Of a DNA stretch of 15,719 nucleotides, positions 1 through 5,866 are shown one piece after another. The stretch is from the NCBI GenBank assembly GCA_045577755.1, contig JAZNJA010000237.1:1-15719 (forward strand). The letters run 5' to 3'. The DNA is from CAMEON01 sp045577755. GTDB lineage: Bacteria > Bacillota > Clostridia > Oscillospirales > CAG-272. The position numbers and the translations under genes were made by a program. The notes below the pieces were generated by a model, which did no database searches, was not told the origin of the DNA, and worked only from the letters and a program-made list of their open reading frames with translations. How positions within the stretch are numbered: position 1 is the stretch's first letter; each line of letters opens with the position of its first letter.

Positions 1-12
1 AACCGCCTTATA

Positions 13-42
13 ATTATTTAAAACCCGAAAAGTTATTGTCAA
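13..42 (-). promoter_or_regulatory. Candidate leftward promoter for a gene beyond the left edge
   Basis: On the minus strand TTGACA (42..37) is followed after 18 bases by AATAAT (18..13), five of six matches to the -10 consensus. It would start a transcript that leaves the window on the left. No coding sequence for that transcript is visible here. Confidence 0.4.
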
Positions 43-62
43 ACAAAGAAATACGCCTGTAG

Positions 63-84
63 GGGCGGCCCTGCGTGGCCGCCC
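63..84. repeat. Short GC-rich palindrome (REP-like)
   Basis: A perfect 8-bp inverted repeat, GGGCGGCC at 63-70 and GGCCGCCC at 77-84, encloses the 6-base loop CTGCGT. There is no T-tract on either strand, so it is not an intrinsic terminator. Its position between transcription units suggests a dispersed extragenic palindrome; only a genome-wide count could confirm that. Confidence 0.5.
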
Positions 85-126
85 GCCAGCATAGCGGTTT
101 CATTTTACTTATCGGATTTCAAACAC

Positions 127-147
127 ACCGCTAAACTGCAATTTGAA
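127..147. repeat. 21-nt dispersed repeat, copy 1
   Basis: Twenty-one bases starting ACCGCTAAACTG and ending CAATTTGAA are identical to 14063-14083, about 14 kb away and in the same orientation. Both copies lie in non-coding sequence next to a palindromic element. An exact 21-base match is very unlikely by chance in a window this size. Function unknown. Confidence 0.7.
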
Positions 148-153
148 CACTTC

Positions 154-210
154 AAAAAAAGCATCCCCCCGCGTATCTTCAAAGACCTAACGATACGCGG
201 ACGAATGCTT
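154..210 (-). terminator. Intrinsic terminator of the small RNA
   Basis: On the minus strand AAGCAT (210..205) pairs with ATGCTT (164..159), and CCGCGTATC (200..192) pairs with GATACGCGG (177..169). The four bases between the two paired segments form two wobbles, one G-C pair and one mismatch, so the stem is nearly continuous at about 18 pairs. Seven Ts (160..154) follow. It would also stop read-through from the UROD-family gene. Confidence 0.8.
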
Positions 211-240
211 CCATTCCTACCCGGTGGCAGTTATTTTGTT
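154..240 (-). ncRNA. Candidate small RNA of about 87 nt, family not recognised
   Basis: A perfect promoter (275..247) predicts a start near A240, and a strong hairpin with seven Us ends the transcript near 154. The RNA has a 5' hairpin CUGCC-ACCG-GGUAG (230..217), a short linker, then a long terminator stem (210..159). No start codon with a ribosome site and no reading frame of useful length lies between. It does not match the SRP RNA, 6S, tmRNA, T-box or common riboswitch motifs that I know. It may be a free-standing small RNA, a 3'-UTR RNA of the UROD-family gene just upstream, or an attenuated leader for a gene left of the window. A separate promoter candidate at 42..13 makes the leader reading less likely. 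Confidence 0.6.
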
Positions 241-246
241 GGGGAC

Positions 247-275
247 ATTATAGCATAAAACCTTGGTTTTGTCAA
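247..275 (-). promoter_or_regulatory. Consensus sigma-A-type promoter for the small RNA
   Basis: TTGACA (275..270), a 17-base spacer and TATAAT (252..247), with TGC just before the -10 as an extended -10 element. All twelve core bases match consensus. It begins five bases past the stop codon of the UROD-family gene, and no protein gene starts downstream inside the window. Confidence 0.85.
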
Positions 276-279
276 GGGG

Positions 280-1383
280 TCAGTACCGCCCGTACCTATG
301 GGCGGCGTTATACATAGCCACCACGTTCTCCACGGGGGTATTGTCCTGGATGGCGTGGGTGGGGGCGAAGTGGTAGCCTCGGTGGGGCATCATGATCTCC
401 AGGGTATCGCGGCATACCTGCTCGGTCTCGGCGGCGGTGCCGTAGGCGAGAGGGCCCGCGGTGGAGATACAGCCGCGGAAGTTGAGGCGGCCGCCGAAAT
501 GCTCGGTGAGGTAGGCGGGGGACATATTCACCGCCTCGGGCTGGAGAGTATCCACCCCCCGCAGGCCCATGGCGATGAGATCCTCGTAGACCCAGCTGCT
601 GCTGCCGCAGGAGTGCATGATGGCGGGGAGGCCGTAGGAGGCGGCCAGGTCGATGAACTGCTTATGGATGGGGGCGATCTGCTTTCGGTAGAGCTCCAGA
701 GAGATCATGGGGGCGATCTGGGTGCCCAGGTCCTCGCCCAGCCAGACGAAGTCGATGTGGCCCTTGCACTTCTCCAGGGTCCTCTCCATCATGCGGAGCT
801 GGAAATCGGCGCGACGGCGGATGAAGCGCAGTGCTGCCTCGTCCTCCAGCATGAGGTGGCAGAGAACGTCCTCCATGCCCATGATGCGGCCGTTGGAATT
901 GATGATATCGGGGACACCCGCGTTGCCCACGTAGAGGGCGAACTGGCCGTTTTCGTCGTAGTGCTTGCAGGCGGCGAGGGTGGCGTCGTAGTCGAAATCG
1001 TCGGGGTTGGGTACGGGGAAGGCGTCGAAGTCCTCGTCCTCGGCGTCCTGCAGGGGGAAATCGCAGAAGTCCCAGTAGCCGCCGCTTCCGTTGGGGACCC
1101 AGCGCATGATACAGCCCTCCATCTGGTCCACCATGCGGTTCTCGGGGACCTTGTGGAGGGGCTTACCGATATAGGGGGCGCCGATGGGGCGGTAGTCTAC
1201 CCCCAGGGCGCGGAGGAGGGCCTCGTAGTCGCTTACGGGAATGCCCAGGGCTTCGCAGAGCCTTGCGTGGATGACGGGGTTGGTCTCGTAGCCGATGGTG
1301 ACACGGTCGGTAGCCTCAAAATGGAAGGTACGGCGGACCCGCTCACGGGGGGTCATGGTCTCGGTATATTTTCGGATGATCAT
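280..1383 (-). CDS. Uroporphyrinogen decarboxylase/MtaA-fold family protein
   Basis: A 367-residue protein of the UROD fold, which includes uroporphyrinogen decarboxylases and zinc-dependent methylcobamide:thiol methyltransferases (MtaA, MtbA, CmuA type). H257 and C259 in MHSCGS, with C305 in FRGCIS, look like the His-Cys-Cys zinc site of the methyltransferase branch. The N-terminal TPRERV and the C-terminal TPVENV helix are typical of this family in Clostridia. The start is placed at 1383 because AAAGGAG lies five bases before that ATG; a longer frame from 1470 runs back through the upstream terminator. No corrinoid protein or haem gene is adjacent, so methyl transfer is an inference and the substrate is unknown. 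A haem-pathway decarboxylase seems less likely given the zinc-site residues. No clear promoter was found in the 116 bases upstream. Confidence 0.85.
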   Translation of the reverse strand: MIIRKYTETMTPRERVRRTFHFEATDRVTIGYETNPVIHARLCEALGIPVSDYEALLRALGVDYRPIGAPYIGKPLHKVPENRMVDQMEGCIMRWVPNGSGGYWDFCDFPLQDAEDEDFDAFPVPNPDDFDYDATLAACKHYDENGQFALYVGNAGVPDIINSNGRIMGMEDVLCHLMLEDEAALRFIRRRADFQLRMMERTLEKCKGHIDFVWLGEDLGTQIAPMISLELYRKQIAPIHKQFIDLAASYGLPAIMHSCGSSSWVYEDLIAMGLRGVDTLQPEAVNMSPAYLTEHFGGRLNFRGCISTAGPLAYGTAAETEQVCRDTLEIMMPHRGYHFAPTHAIQDNTPVENVVAMYNAAHRYGRY

Positions 1384-1432
1384 GGCGGCTCCTTTCGGTG
1401 TGGGGTTCTCTTTAAAGAATAACATAGAATCG

Positions 1433-1492
1433 AAAAAAAAGCAAGAGGGTGATCGAAAATTTCCGCCCATTCGCGGTATTTTCTATCACCCT
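1433..1492 (-). terminator. Probable terminator after degV
   Basis: On the minus strand AGGGTGAT (1492..1485) pairs with ATCACCCT (1453..1446), and inner GAAAAT/ATTTTC and CCGC/GCGG pairs continue the stem. CTTGC then eight Ts (1440..1433) follow. The five-base gap between stem and T-tract is slightly unusual. The hairpin begins eight bases past the DegV stop codon. Confidence 0.65.
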
Positions 1493-1499
1493 GATGAAA

Positions 1500-2324
1500 T
1501 CAGCACTCAAAGCCCACCAGAAAACCGCCCAGCTCGGCGTAGAAGCTGCAGAGACCGCGGGTGGGTCTGATGACCACCTCCGCTCGGGGATACTCGGCCT
1601 TGATCCGCGCGGCGAGCTTGGTGACGGTCTCCTCCGCGAAGCAATGGTCAACGTAGATCTTACCGCCCTTGCAGTGAAGCTCCTTCAGATACCCCATAAC
1701 GCCGTCCAGGGTCTTGGCTTCTCCTCTGGTCTTGGAGAGCAGCTCCAGGGTACCCACGTCGGAAGCACGGCCGATGGCACGGATCCCCAAAAGCCCCGCA
1801 GCAGCGGCGGCGGCCTTACTGACACGGCCGTTATTGGCAAAGTTACGGAGGGACTCCAGCGCGAAGAGCAGCTCGGTCTTGTAGCTCTTCAGATCGACCT
1901 CGATCTCGTCCAAGGTCTTGCCCGCCAGGGCCTTTTCACGGACCCGCTCTGCCATGAGCGTCATCTCGGGGCCCGCGGTCAGGGAATCCACCACCAGAAC
2001 GCGGCGGCCGGGGTGATCTCCCTCGTAAATATTCTTAGCGGTAACGGCGGTATTGTAGCTACCCGAAAGTCCGCCCGTGATGGTGATGCAGACGATGTTC
2101 TCGGCATCTCCGAAGGCGGCCAGCCAATCCTCGGCGTTGGGACAGGAGGAGGAGGAGCGGCCCTTATAGGTATACAGGAAATCTACCATCTCGCGGACGT
2201 TGATATCATCGCCATCGGTGAATTCCCGATCGGCGGTACAGATTTTCATGGGGGCGTAGGCCATGTCAATACCGTCCATAAAGGTCAGGTCGGCGGCGGA
2301 ATCGGTAATAATCTTGATTTGCAT
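1500..2324 (-). CDS. DegV family fatty-acid-binding protein
   Basis: A 274-residue, full-length DegV/FakB-type protein. The N-terminal ITDSAADL (residues 6-13), the polar SSSSCPN segment (57-63) and TGGLSGSYN (83-91) are the family's conserved elements that hold the carboxylate of a bound fatty acid. In characterised relatives (FakB) the protein presents the fatty acid to the FakA kinase to make acyl-phosphate for phospholipid synthesis. No fakA gene is in this window, so the partner is unseen. The ATG at 2324 follows AGAGGTG with good spacing, and a perfect promoter lies 52 bases upstream. The gene appears to be a single-gene unit closed by the terminator at 1492..1433. Confidence 0.9.
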   Translation of the reverse strand: MQIKIITDSAADLTFMDGIDMAYAPMKICTADREFTDGDDINVREMVDFLYTYKGRSSSSCPNAEDWLAAFGDAENIVCITITGGLSGSYNTAVTAKNIYEGDHPGRRVLVVDSLTAGPEMTLMAERVREKALAGKTLDEIEVDLKSYKTELLFALESLRNFANNGRVSKAAAAAAGLLGIRAIGRASDVGTLELLSKTRGEAKTLDGVMGYLKELHCKGGKIYVDHCFAEETVTKLAARIKAEYPRAEVVIRPTRGLCSFYAELGGFLVGFEC

Positions 2325-2375
2325 GATTCACCTCTTTGCTTACAAAAGTTTCGTTTCAGTTCACATAACTTCTTG

Positions 2376-2404
2376 ATTATACAACATCTTTCCGTATTTG
2401 TCAA
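2376..2404 (-). promoter_or_regulatory. Consensus promoter of the degV gene
   Basis: TTGACA (2404..2399), a 17-base spacer and TATAAT (2381..2376) on the minus strand, all twelve core bases matching. The predicted start is near 2369, giving a leader of about 45 bases before the ATG at 2324. It is divergent from the amidase promoter at 2594-2622. The AT-rich bases between the two promoters (2405-2575) hold no gene that I can see. Confidence 0.85.
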
Positions 2405-2575
2405 GCATTCCCTTTTTCCTCTCCCTTACGTTGCTCACATTTTCAAGGGGATATTCATCCAAAATCATACGGTTTTTCCGTGCTTTTATACAAATATTAC
2501 CGATTTGCGCATCCTTTTCAAAGCGTATTCCGATAAATTGGAAACAATTTTTAACAAAAATTCCTTTCAGGAGTC

Positions 2576-2586
2576 TCGAAGTTCGA
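2576..2586. promoter_or_regulatory. Small dyad upstream of the amidase promoter, possible operator
   Basis: TCGAA-G-TTCGA is a perfect 5-bp inverted repeat with one central base, ending seven bases before the -35 element. A binding site is possible, but a dyad this short can occur by chance and I recognise no specific regulator. Confidence 0.2.
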
Positions 2587-2593
2587 AACGTAC

Positions 2594-2622
2594 TTGACAA
2601 ACCGACCGTTTTATGGTAATAT
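2594..2622 (+). promoter_or_regulatory. Promoter of the secreted amidase gene
   Basis: TTGACA (2594-2599), a 17-base spacer and TAATAT (2617-2622). The -35 is perfect and the -10 matches four of six. The predicted start near 2629 gives a leader of about 25 bases to the ATG at 2654. This also argues against the upstream in-frame TTG at 2594, which would lie inside the -35. Confidence 0.8.
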
Positions 2623-2653
2623 GTGTAGGAATACACTTTATGAGGTACAGATC

Positions 2654-4021
2654 ATGAAAAACAAGCTTTTACCGAGATCCCTGGCTCTTATTCTGGCCCT
2701 TCTGATGACGCTTTCCGCCTATTCCCTGCTCTTCACGCTTTCCGCCTTTGCGGAGGAGGACAAGACCGTTGTCATCACCCTGGACCCCGGTCACGGCCCC
2801 CAGAAGACCGGCACCAACGGCGCCGTTGAGTACGGCGGCATCAACGAGCATTTCTACACCTTCTCCATGGCTACCTATGCCAAGGAGCGTCTTGAGCAGT
2901 ACAAGGGGGTTGAGGTCCATCTGACCCGTACCGCCGACAACACCCCCGAGCTCATGGAAAGACCTCAGACCGCCGCCGACCTTCATTCCGATGCTTTTGT
3001 CAGCATTCACATCAACGCCGCCAACAAAAAGGCAGGCGGCACCGAGATCTGGGTTCCCAACGACAGCTGGCGTCCCGAGATCGCCAAGGCCTCCCGCGCC
3101 GCGGGCTCGCCCATTTTGGAGAACATCGTGAACACCTTCGGTCTGAATAACCGTGGCTTCAAGACCTCCAACAGCAGCACCGGCGCTACCTATCCCGACG
3201 GCTCCCCCGCCGACAAGCTCACCGTCATCAAGGGCGGCAAGGAGCTGAACATTCCCGTGGTCATGCTCATTGAGGTGGCCTTTGCCGACAACAAGTCCGA
3301 TTATGAGAAGGTTTTCGCCACCGAGGAGGGTCTCAAGACGGCGGGCTACTGCATCGCTGACGGTCTGGCCAGCTATTACGGCCTGAAGGAAGCCCCCAAG
3401 ACCGAGTTCCTCTTTGCCTCCAACGACGAGCTTCGTTTCCTGGACGAGGGCGGCAACCAGATCGGCCAGGCCTTTGCTCCCGGTCAGTTCGACAAGTGGG
3501 AGAGCAAGGTCATCGAGTTTGAGGAGGGCTCCGTCCACAGCCTGGTGGACTGGGGCTGGACCGCCATCAAGTCGGAAGGCTTCCAATACGGCTACGTGAT
3601 CAACGGGGAGGAGGAGCTCTTTGACGACGCCTTCACCGTCGAGGCCGAGCAAGCGGTTCTGGATGCCATCGCCGCCCTCAAGGGCAACAACGGCTCCCGC
3701 TTCATGGGTGTTCTGCCCACCGAAAAGCTGAAGGTCGGTGAGAATACGATCCAGTTCATCGTTAAGCTGGATGAGGAGATCACCGCCGTCATCCGCGAGT
3801 ATCAGGTGATCGTCACTGAGCGCATCACCGAGGCCCCTACCGAGGCAACCACCGAGCCTCCCACAGAGGCACCCACCGAGGCACCTATCGAAGTCCCCAC
3901 TGAGGTGCCCACCGCCGAGCCTACCACCGAGGGAGGCTGCGGCGCTGTCCTGCCCCTCTCGGCTCTGCTTCTGACCGCTGTCCTGAGCGGCGCCGTCCTG
4001 ACCTTCCGTCGCAAGGATTGA
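2654..4021 (+). CDS. Secreted N-acetylmuramoyl-L-alanine amidase (Amidase_3) with C-terminal membrane anchor
   Basis: A 455-residue precursor. A signal peptide (about 1-33, likely cut after AFA) leads into an Amidase_3 zinc hydrolase domain (about 38-244), which cleaves the bond between MurNAc and the stem peptide of peptidoglycan. H47 in DPGHG, E65 and H119 in SIHIN fit the zinc ligands, and E207 in IEVAF the catalytic glutamate. A region of about 140 residues that I do not recognise follows, possibly a wall-facing beta domain. Residues 391-426 are a T/E/P-rich stalk, then GGCG, a hydrophobic segment (431-450) and a basic tail FRRKD. The tail resembles a sorting or anchoring signal but has no LPXTG motif. 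The start has GAGGT nearby and keeps the signal peptide intact. It is a single-gene unit, and wall remodelling is the likely role. Confidence 0.88.
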   Translation: MKNKLLPRSLALILALLMTLSAYSLLFTLSAFAEEDKTVVITLDPGHGPQKTGTNGAVEYGGINEHFYTFSMATYAKERLEQYKGVEVHLTRTADNTPELMERPQTAADLHSDAFVSIHINAANKKAGGTEIWVPNDSWRPEIAKASRAAGSPILENIVNTFGLNNRGFKTSNSSTGATYPDGSPADKLTVIKGGKELNIPVVMLIEVAFADNKSDYEKVFATEEGLKTAGYCIADGLASYYGLKEAPKTEFLFASNDELRFLDEGGNQIGQAFAPGQFDKWESKVIEFEEGSVHSLVDWGWTAIKSEGFQYGYVINGEEELFDDAFTVEAEQAVLDAIAALKGNNGSRFMGVLPTEKLKVGENTIQFIVKLDEEITAVIREYQVIVTERITEAPTEATTEPPTEAPTEAPIEVPTEVPTAEPTTEGGCGAVLPLSALLLTAVLSGAVLTFRRKD

Positions 4022-4076
4022 CCCCAAGCCGCCCCGCTCGCCGGAGGCGCTGTCCATCCTTTTACGAAAACGGTAT

Positions 4077-4107
4077 AAGGGTATCCTCCGGGATACCCTT
4101 TCGTTTG
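4077..4107 (+). terminator. Intrinsic terminator of the amidase gene
   Basis: AAGGGTATCC (4077-4086) pairs perfectly with GGATACCCTT (4091-4100) around a 4-base loop TCCG, followed by an interrupted T-tract. It lies about 55 bases past the amidase stop codon. Confidence 0.75.
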
Positions 4108-4200
4108 ATGGGGAACGGGAATGTCCCTTCAACCGCCGCCCGAAGGGGACGGGCAATAGGAATTTTTCGCGATTTTCAAAAAATCCCCCTGCGTAAGGGG

Positions 4201-4231
4201 TTGATTGTGACGCCGCGTTATGTGCTATAAT
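4201..4231 (+). promoter_or_regulatory. MerR-type promoter and operator of the merR-CPBP operon
   Basis: TTGATT (4201-4206) and a perfect TATAAT (4226-4231) are separated by 19 bases, the long spacing typical of MerR-controlled promoters. A 13-base dyad, TGACGC-C-GCGTTA with one mismatched pair, occupies 4208-4220 near the middle of the spacer, where MerR proteins bind. TGC before the -10 gives an extended -10. Autoregulation by the gene just downstream is the natural inference. Confidence 0.65.
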
Positions 4232-4255
4232 AGGCATCGAAAGGAGGTGAACGCT

Positions 4256-5014
4256 ATGTCCGAACCCATCAAGAACCCCGACGGCCTGTACACCACGGGG
4301 GAGATCGCCAAGCTCTGCGGCGTGTCGGTGCGTACCGTCCAGTACTACGATACCCGCGGTATCCTCATCCCCTCCTCCCTCACCGAGGGCGGGCGGCGGC
4401 TCTACACCGAGGCGGACGTGGGGCGTATGCGGGTGATCTGCTTTTTGCGGGATCTGGGCCTATCCATCAACAGTATAGGCGACCTGCTCTCGGAGGAGCA
4501 TCCCGAAAGAGTCATCGATCTTCTGCTGTCCGAGCAGGAGCGGGAGATCCGCGCCGATCTGGAGGAAAGCAAGGATAAGCTGGAGAAGATCGCCTACCTG
4601 CGCCGCGAGGTAGCGGGGGTGGAGTCCCTCTCTCTTGAATCCATAGGAGACATAGCCACCGTTATGCAAAACAAGAAAAAGCTATTCAAGGTGCGAGCAG
4701 TCATGATCGCCGTGGCCGTTCTGGCCGAGCTGATCGAGATCGGCACGGTCCTTCTGTGGATCCTGGAGGGCATCTGGTGGCCCTTCGCCGTGGGGATGCC
4801 CGTAGCGATCGCCCTGTGCCTGTGGCTGACGGGCTACTACTACAAGCAGGTCGCCTACATCTGCCCCGCCTGCCACAAGGTATTCCGACCCAAGTTTTGG
4901 AGCTTCTTCGGCGCCACCCATACCCCCAATACCCGCAAGCTGACCTGTCCCGCCTGCGGCCACAAGGGCTACTGCGTTGAGACCCACGTCAGCGCTGCCG
5001 ACAAGGAGGAGTAA
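4256..5014 (+). CDS. MerR-family regulator with membrane hairpin and zinc ribbon
   Basis: A 252-residue protein. Residues 11-80 form a MerR winged helix (YTTGEIAKLCGVSVRTVQYY, then GRRLY), followed by a charged helix, about 95-120, that would dimerise. In place of a small-molecule domain there are two hydrophobic segments (about 147-170 and 174-195), then a cytosolic tail with paired CPAC motifs (C203/C206 and C231/C234) plus C240, a likely zinc ribbon. The protein thus appears to be a membrane-tethered DNA-binding regulator. AAAGGAGGTGA five bases before the ATG at 4256 fixes the start. The stop is two bases from the next gene, a CPBP protease, whose ribosome site is inside this gene's end, so the pair are probably translated together. 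The signal sensed and the regulon are unknown. Confidence 0.85.
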   Translation: MSEPIKNPDGLYTTGEIAKLCGVSVRTVQYYDTRGILIPSSLTEGGRRLYTEADVGRMRVICFLRDLGLSINSIGDLLSEEHPERVIDLLLSEQEREIRADLEESKDKLEKIAYLRREVAGVESLSLESIGDIATVMQNKKKLFKVRAVMIAVAVLAELIEIGTVLLWILEGIWWPFAVGMPVAIALCLWLTGYYYKQVAYICPACHKVFRPKFWSFFGATHTPNTRKLTCPACGHKGYCVETHVSAADKEE

Positions 5015-5016
5015 GC

Positions 5017-5808
5017 ATGATTCCCGACTCTACGCAAAACAAATGGAAGAGGGCGCTGTTCTTCACCCTCTCCCTGATCCCCATCGCCCTGGTGGGCGGC
5101 TTCTTTACCCTTCGCTACCAGTTCGACTTCATCCCCGCAGAGGAGATCCAGTCGGCCCTGGCCCAGGTAGGAGGGCATATGTGGCTGGTCTACGCCATTA
5201 CCATGATGCAGACCCTCCTCTACGCCTGCGCCTGCGGCTTCTTCGGTTACGTCCTGGCCGACGGGCTGGGTCTGATCCGTCCCTTCAGGCTCACGAGACA
5301 GCCCCTGCTCTTCACCGCGATCGTTTCCCTGGTCGGCGGTATGGCTTTGGCTCTTCTGGATGTCTTCGTCTTCGATCCCGCCGTGGGCGGTGATCTCATT
5401 CTGAACGGAGACAGGCAGGGCCTGACCGTAGACGCCTGGATCGCTTCCCTGCTCTACGGCGGCGTCATCGAGGAGATCATGCTCCGCCTGTTCTTCCTGT
5501 CCTTGGTTGCGTGGGTGATCCGCAAGCTGTTCTGCCGAGGAACCGCCACAGATTCCCTCCCCGCGTGGCTCTTTTGGGCGGCCAACCTCATCGCCGCCCT
5601 CCTCTTCGCCGCGGGACACCTCCCCGCCACCGTGGCTCTGTTCGGCGAGCTGACTCCTGTTCTGCTGATCCGTTGCTTCTTGCTCAACGGCGGACTGGCC
5701 CTGGGCTTCGGGTGGCTCTATACCAAGCACCATATGGGCTACGCCATGCTGGCTCACGCGGGGGTCCACGTGATCAGCAAGCTGCTTTTCATGGTCCTCA
5801 TTGGCTGA
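5017..5808 (+). CDS. CPBP-family intramembrane glutamic protease
   Basis: A 263-residue polytopic membrane protein with several hydrophobic segments. The CPBP (CAAX protease and bacteriocin-processing, Abi) signature is present: EEIMLR (E152, E153, R157), FAAGH with H201, and a third motif AHAGVH (H247, H251). Members cleave within or near membranes and serve in prenyl-protein processing, bacteriocin maturation or self-immunity; the substrate here cannot be read from the sequence. AAGGAGGA at 5003-5010, inside the end of the merR gene, drives the start. Co-expression with a membrane-anchored regulator makes that regulator a candidate substrate or sensor partner, which is an inference. The operon ends at the bidirectional terminator at 5827-5863. 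Confidence 0.85.
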   Translation: MIPDSTQNKWKRALFFTLSLIPIALVGGFFTLRYQFDFIPAEEIQSALAQVGGHMWLVYAITMMQTLLYACACGFFGYVLADGLGLIRPFRLTRQPLLFTAIVSLVGGMALALLDVFVFDPAVGGDLILNGDRQGLTVDAWIASLLYGGVIEEIMLRLFFLSLVAWVIRKLFCRGTATDSLPAWLFWAANLIAALLFAAGHLPATVALFGELTPVLLIRCFLLNGGLALGFGWLYTKHHMGYAMLAHAGVHVISKLLFMVLIG

Positions 5809-5826
5809 GCTTCCCTGTTTTCCATC

Positions 5827-5863
5827 AAAAAACTGCTCCGACCGTAATCGGAGCAGTTTTTTT
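5827..5863. terminator. Bidirectional terminator between convergent operons
   Basis: AAAAAACTGCTCCGA (5827-5841) pairs with the facing arm 5848-5862 around the 6-base loop CCGTAA. The arms supply a T-tract on both strands (seven on plus, six on minus). It stops the merR-CPBP operon rightward, and the RCC1 gene, whose stop is four bases away, leftward. Confidence 0.9.
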
Positions 5864-5866
5864 CGT

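Noticed and set aside
154..240. The small RNA as an SRP RNA, 6S RNA, tRNA or T-box leader
   Set aside because: It lacks the SRP GGAAGGAAGCAGCC apical motif, the size and central bubble of 6S, a tRNA cloverleaf with CCA end, and the T-box GGTGGNACCGCG sequence.
1384..1445. A promoter for the UROD-family gene
   Set aside because: TATGTT at 1426..1421 could be a -10, but there is no acceptable -35 at 16-18 bases, so I do not call it.
298..2597. Two long plus-strand frames opposite the UROD-family and degV genes
   Set aside because: Both are mirror frames of well-supported genes, rich in Gly, Val and His, without ribosome sites. One runs through the degV promoter.
2669..4237. A 522-codon open frame on the minus strand
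   Set aside because: Antisense to the amidase gene, which has a signal peptide, catalytic residues, promoter and terminator. It is low-complexity Gly/Leu-rich and has no family features.
4969..5769. A 266-codon minus-strand frame
   Set aside because: Antisense to the CPBP protease. Its E/G/Q-rich product has no domain, while the plus strand shows the full protease signature.
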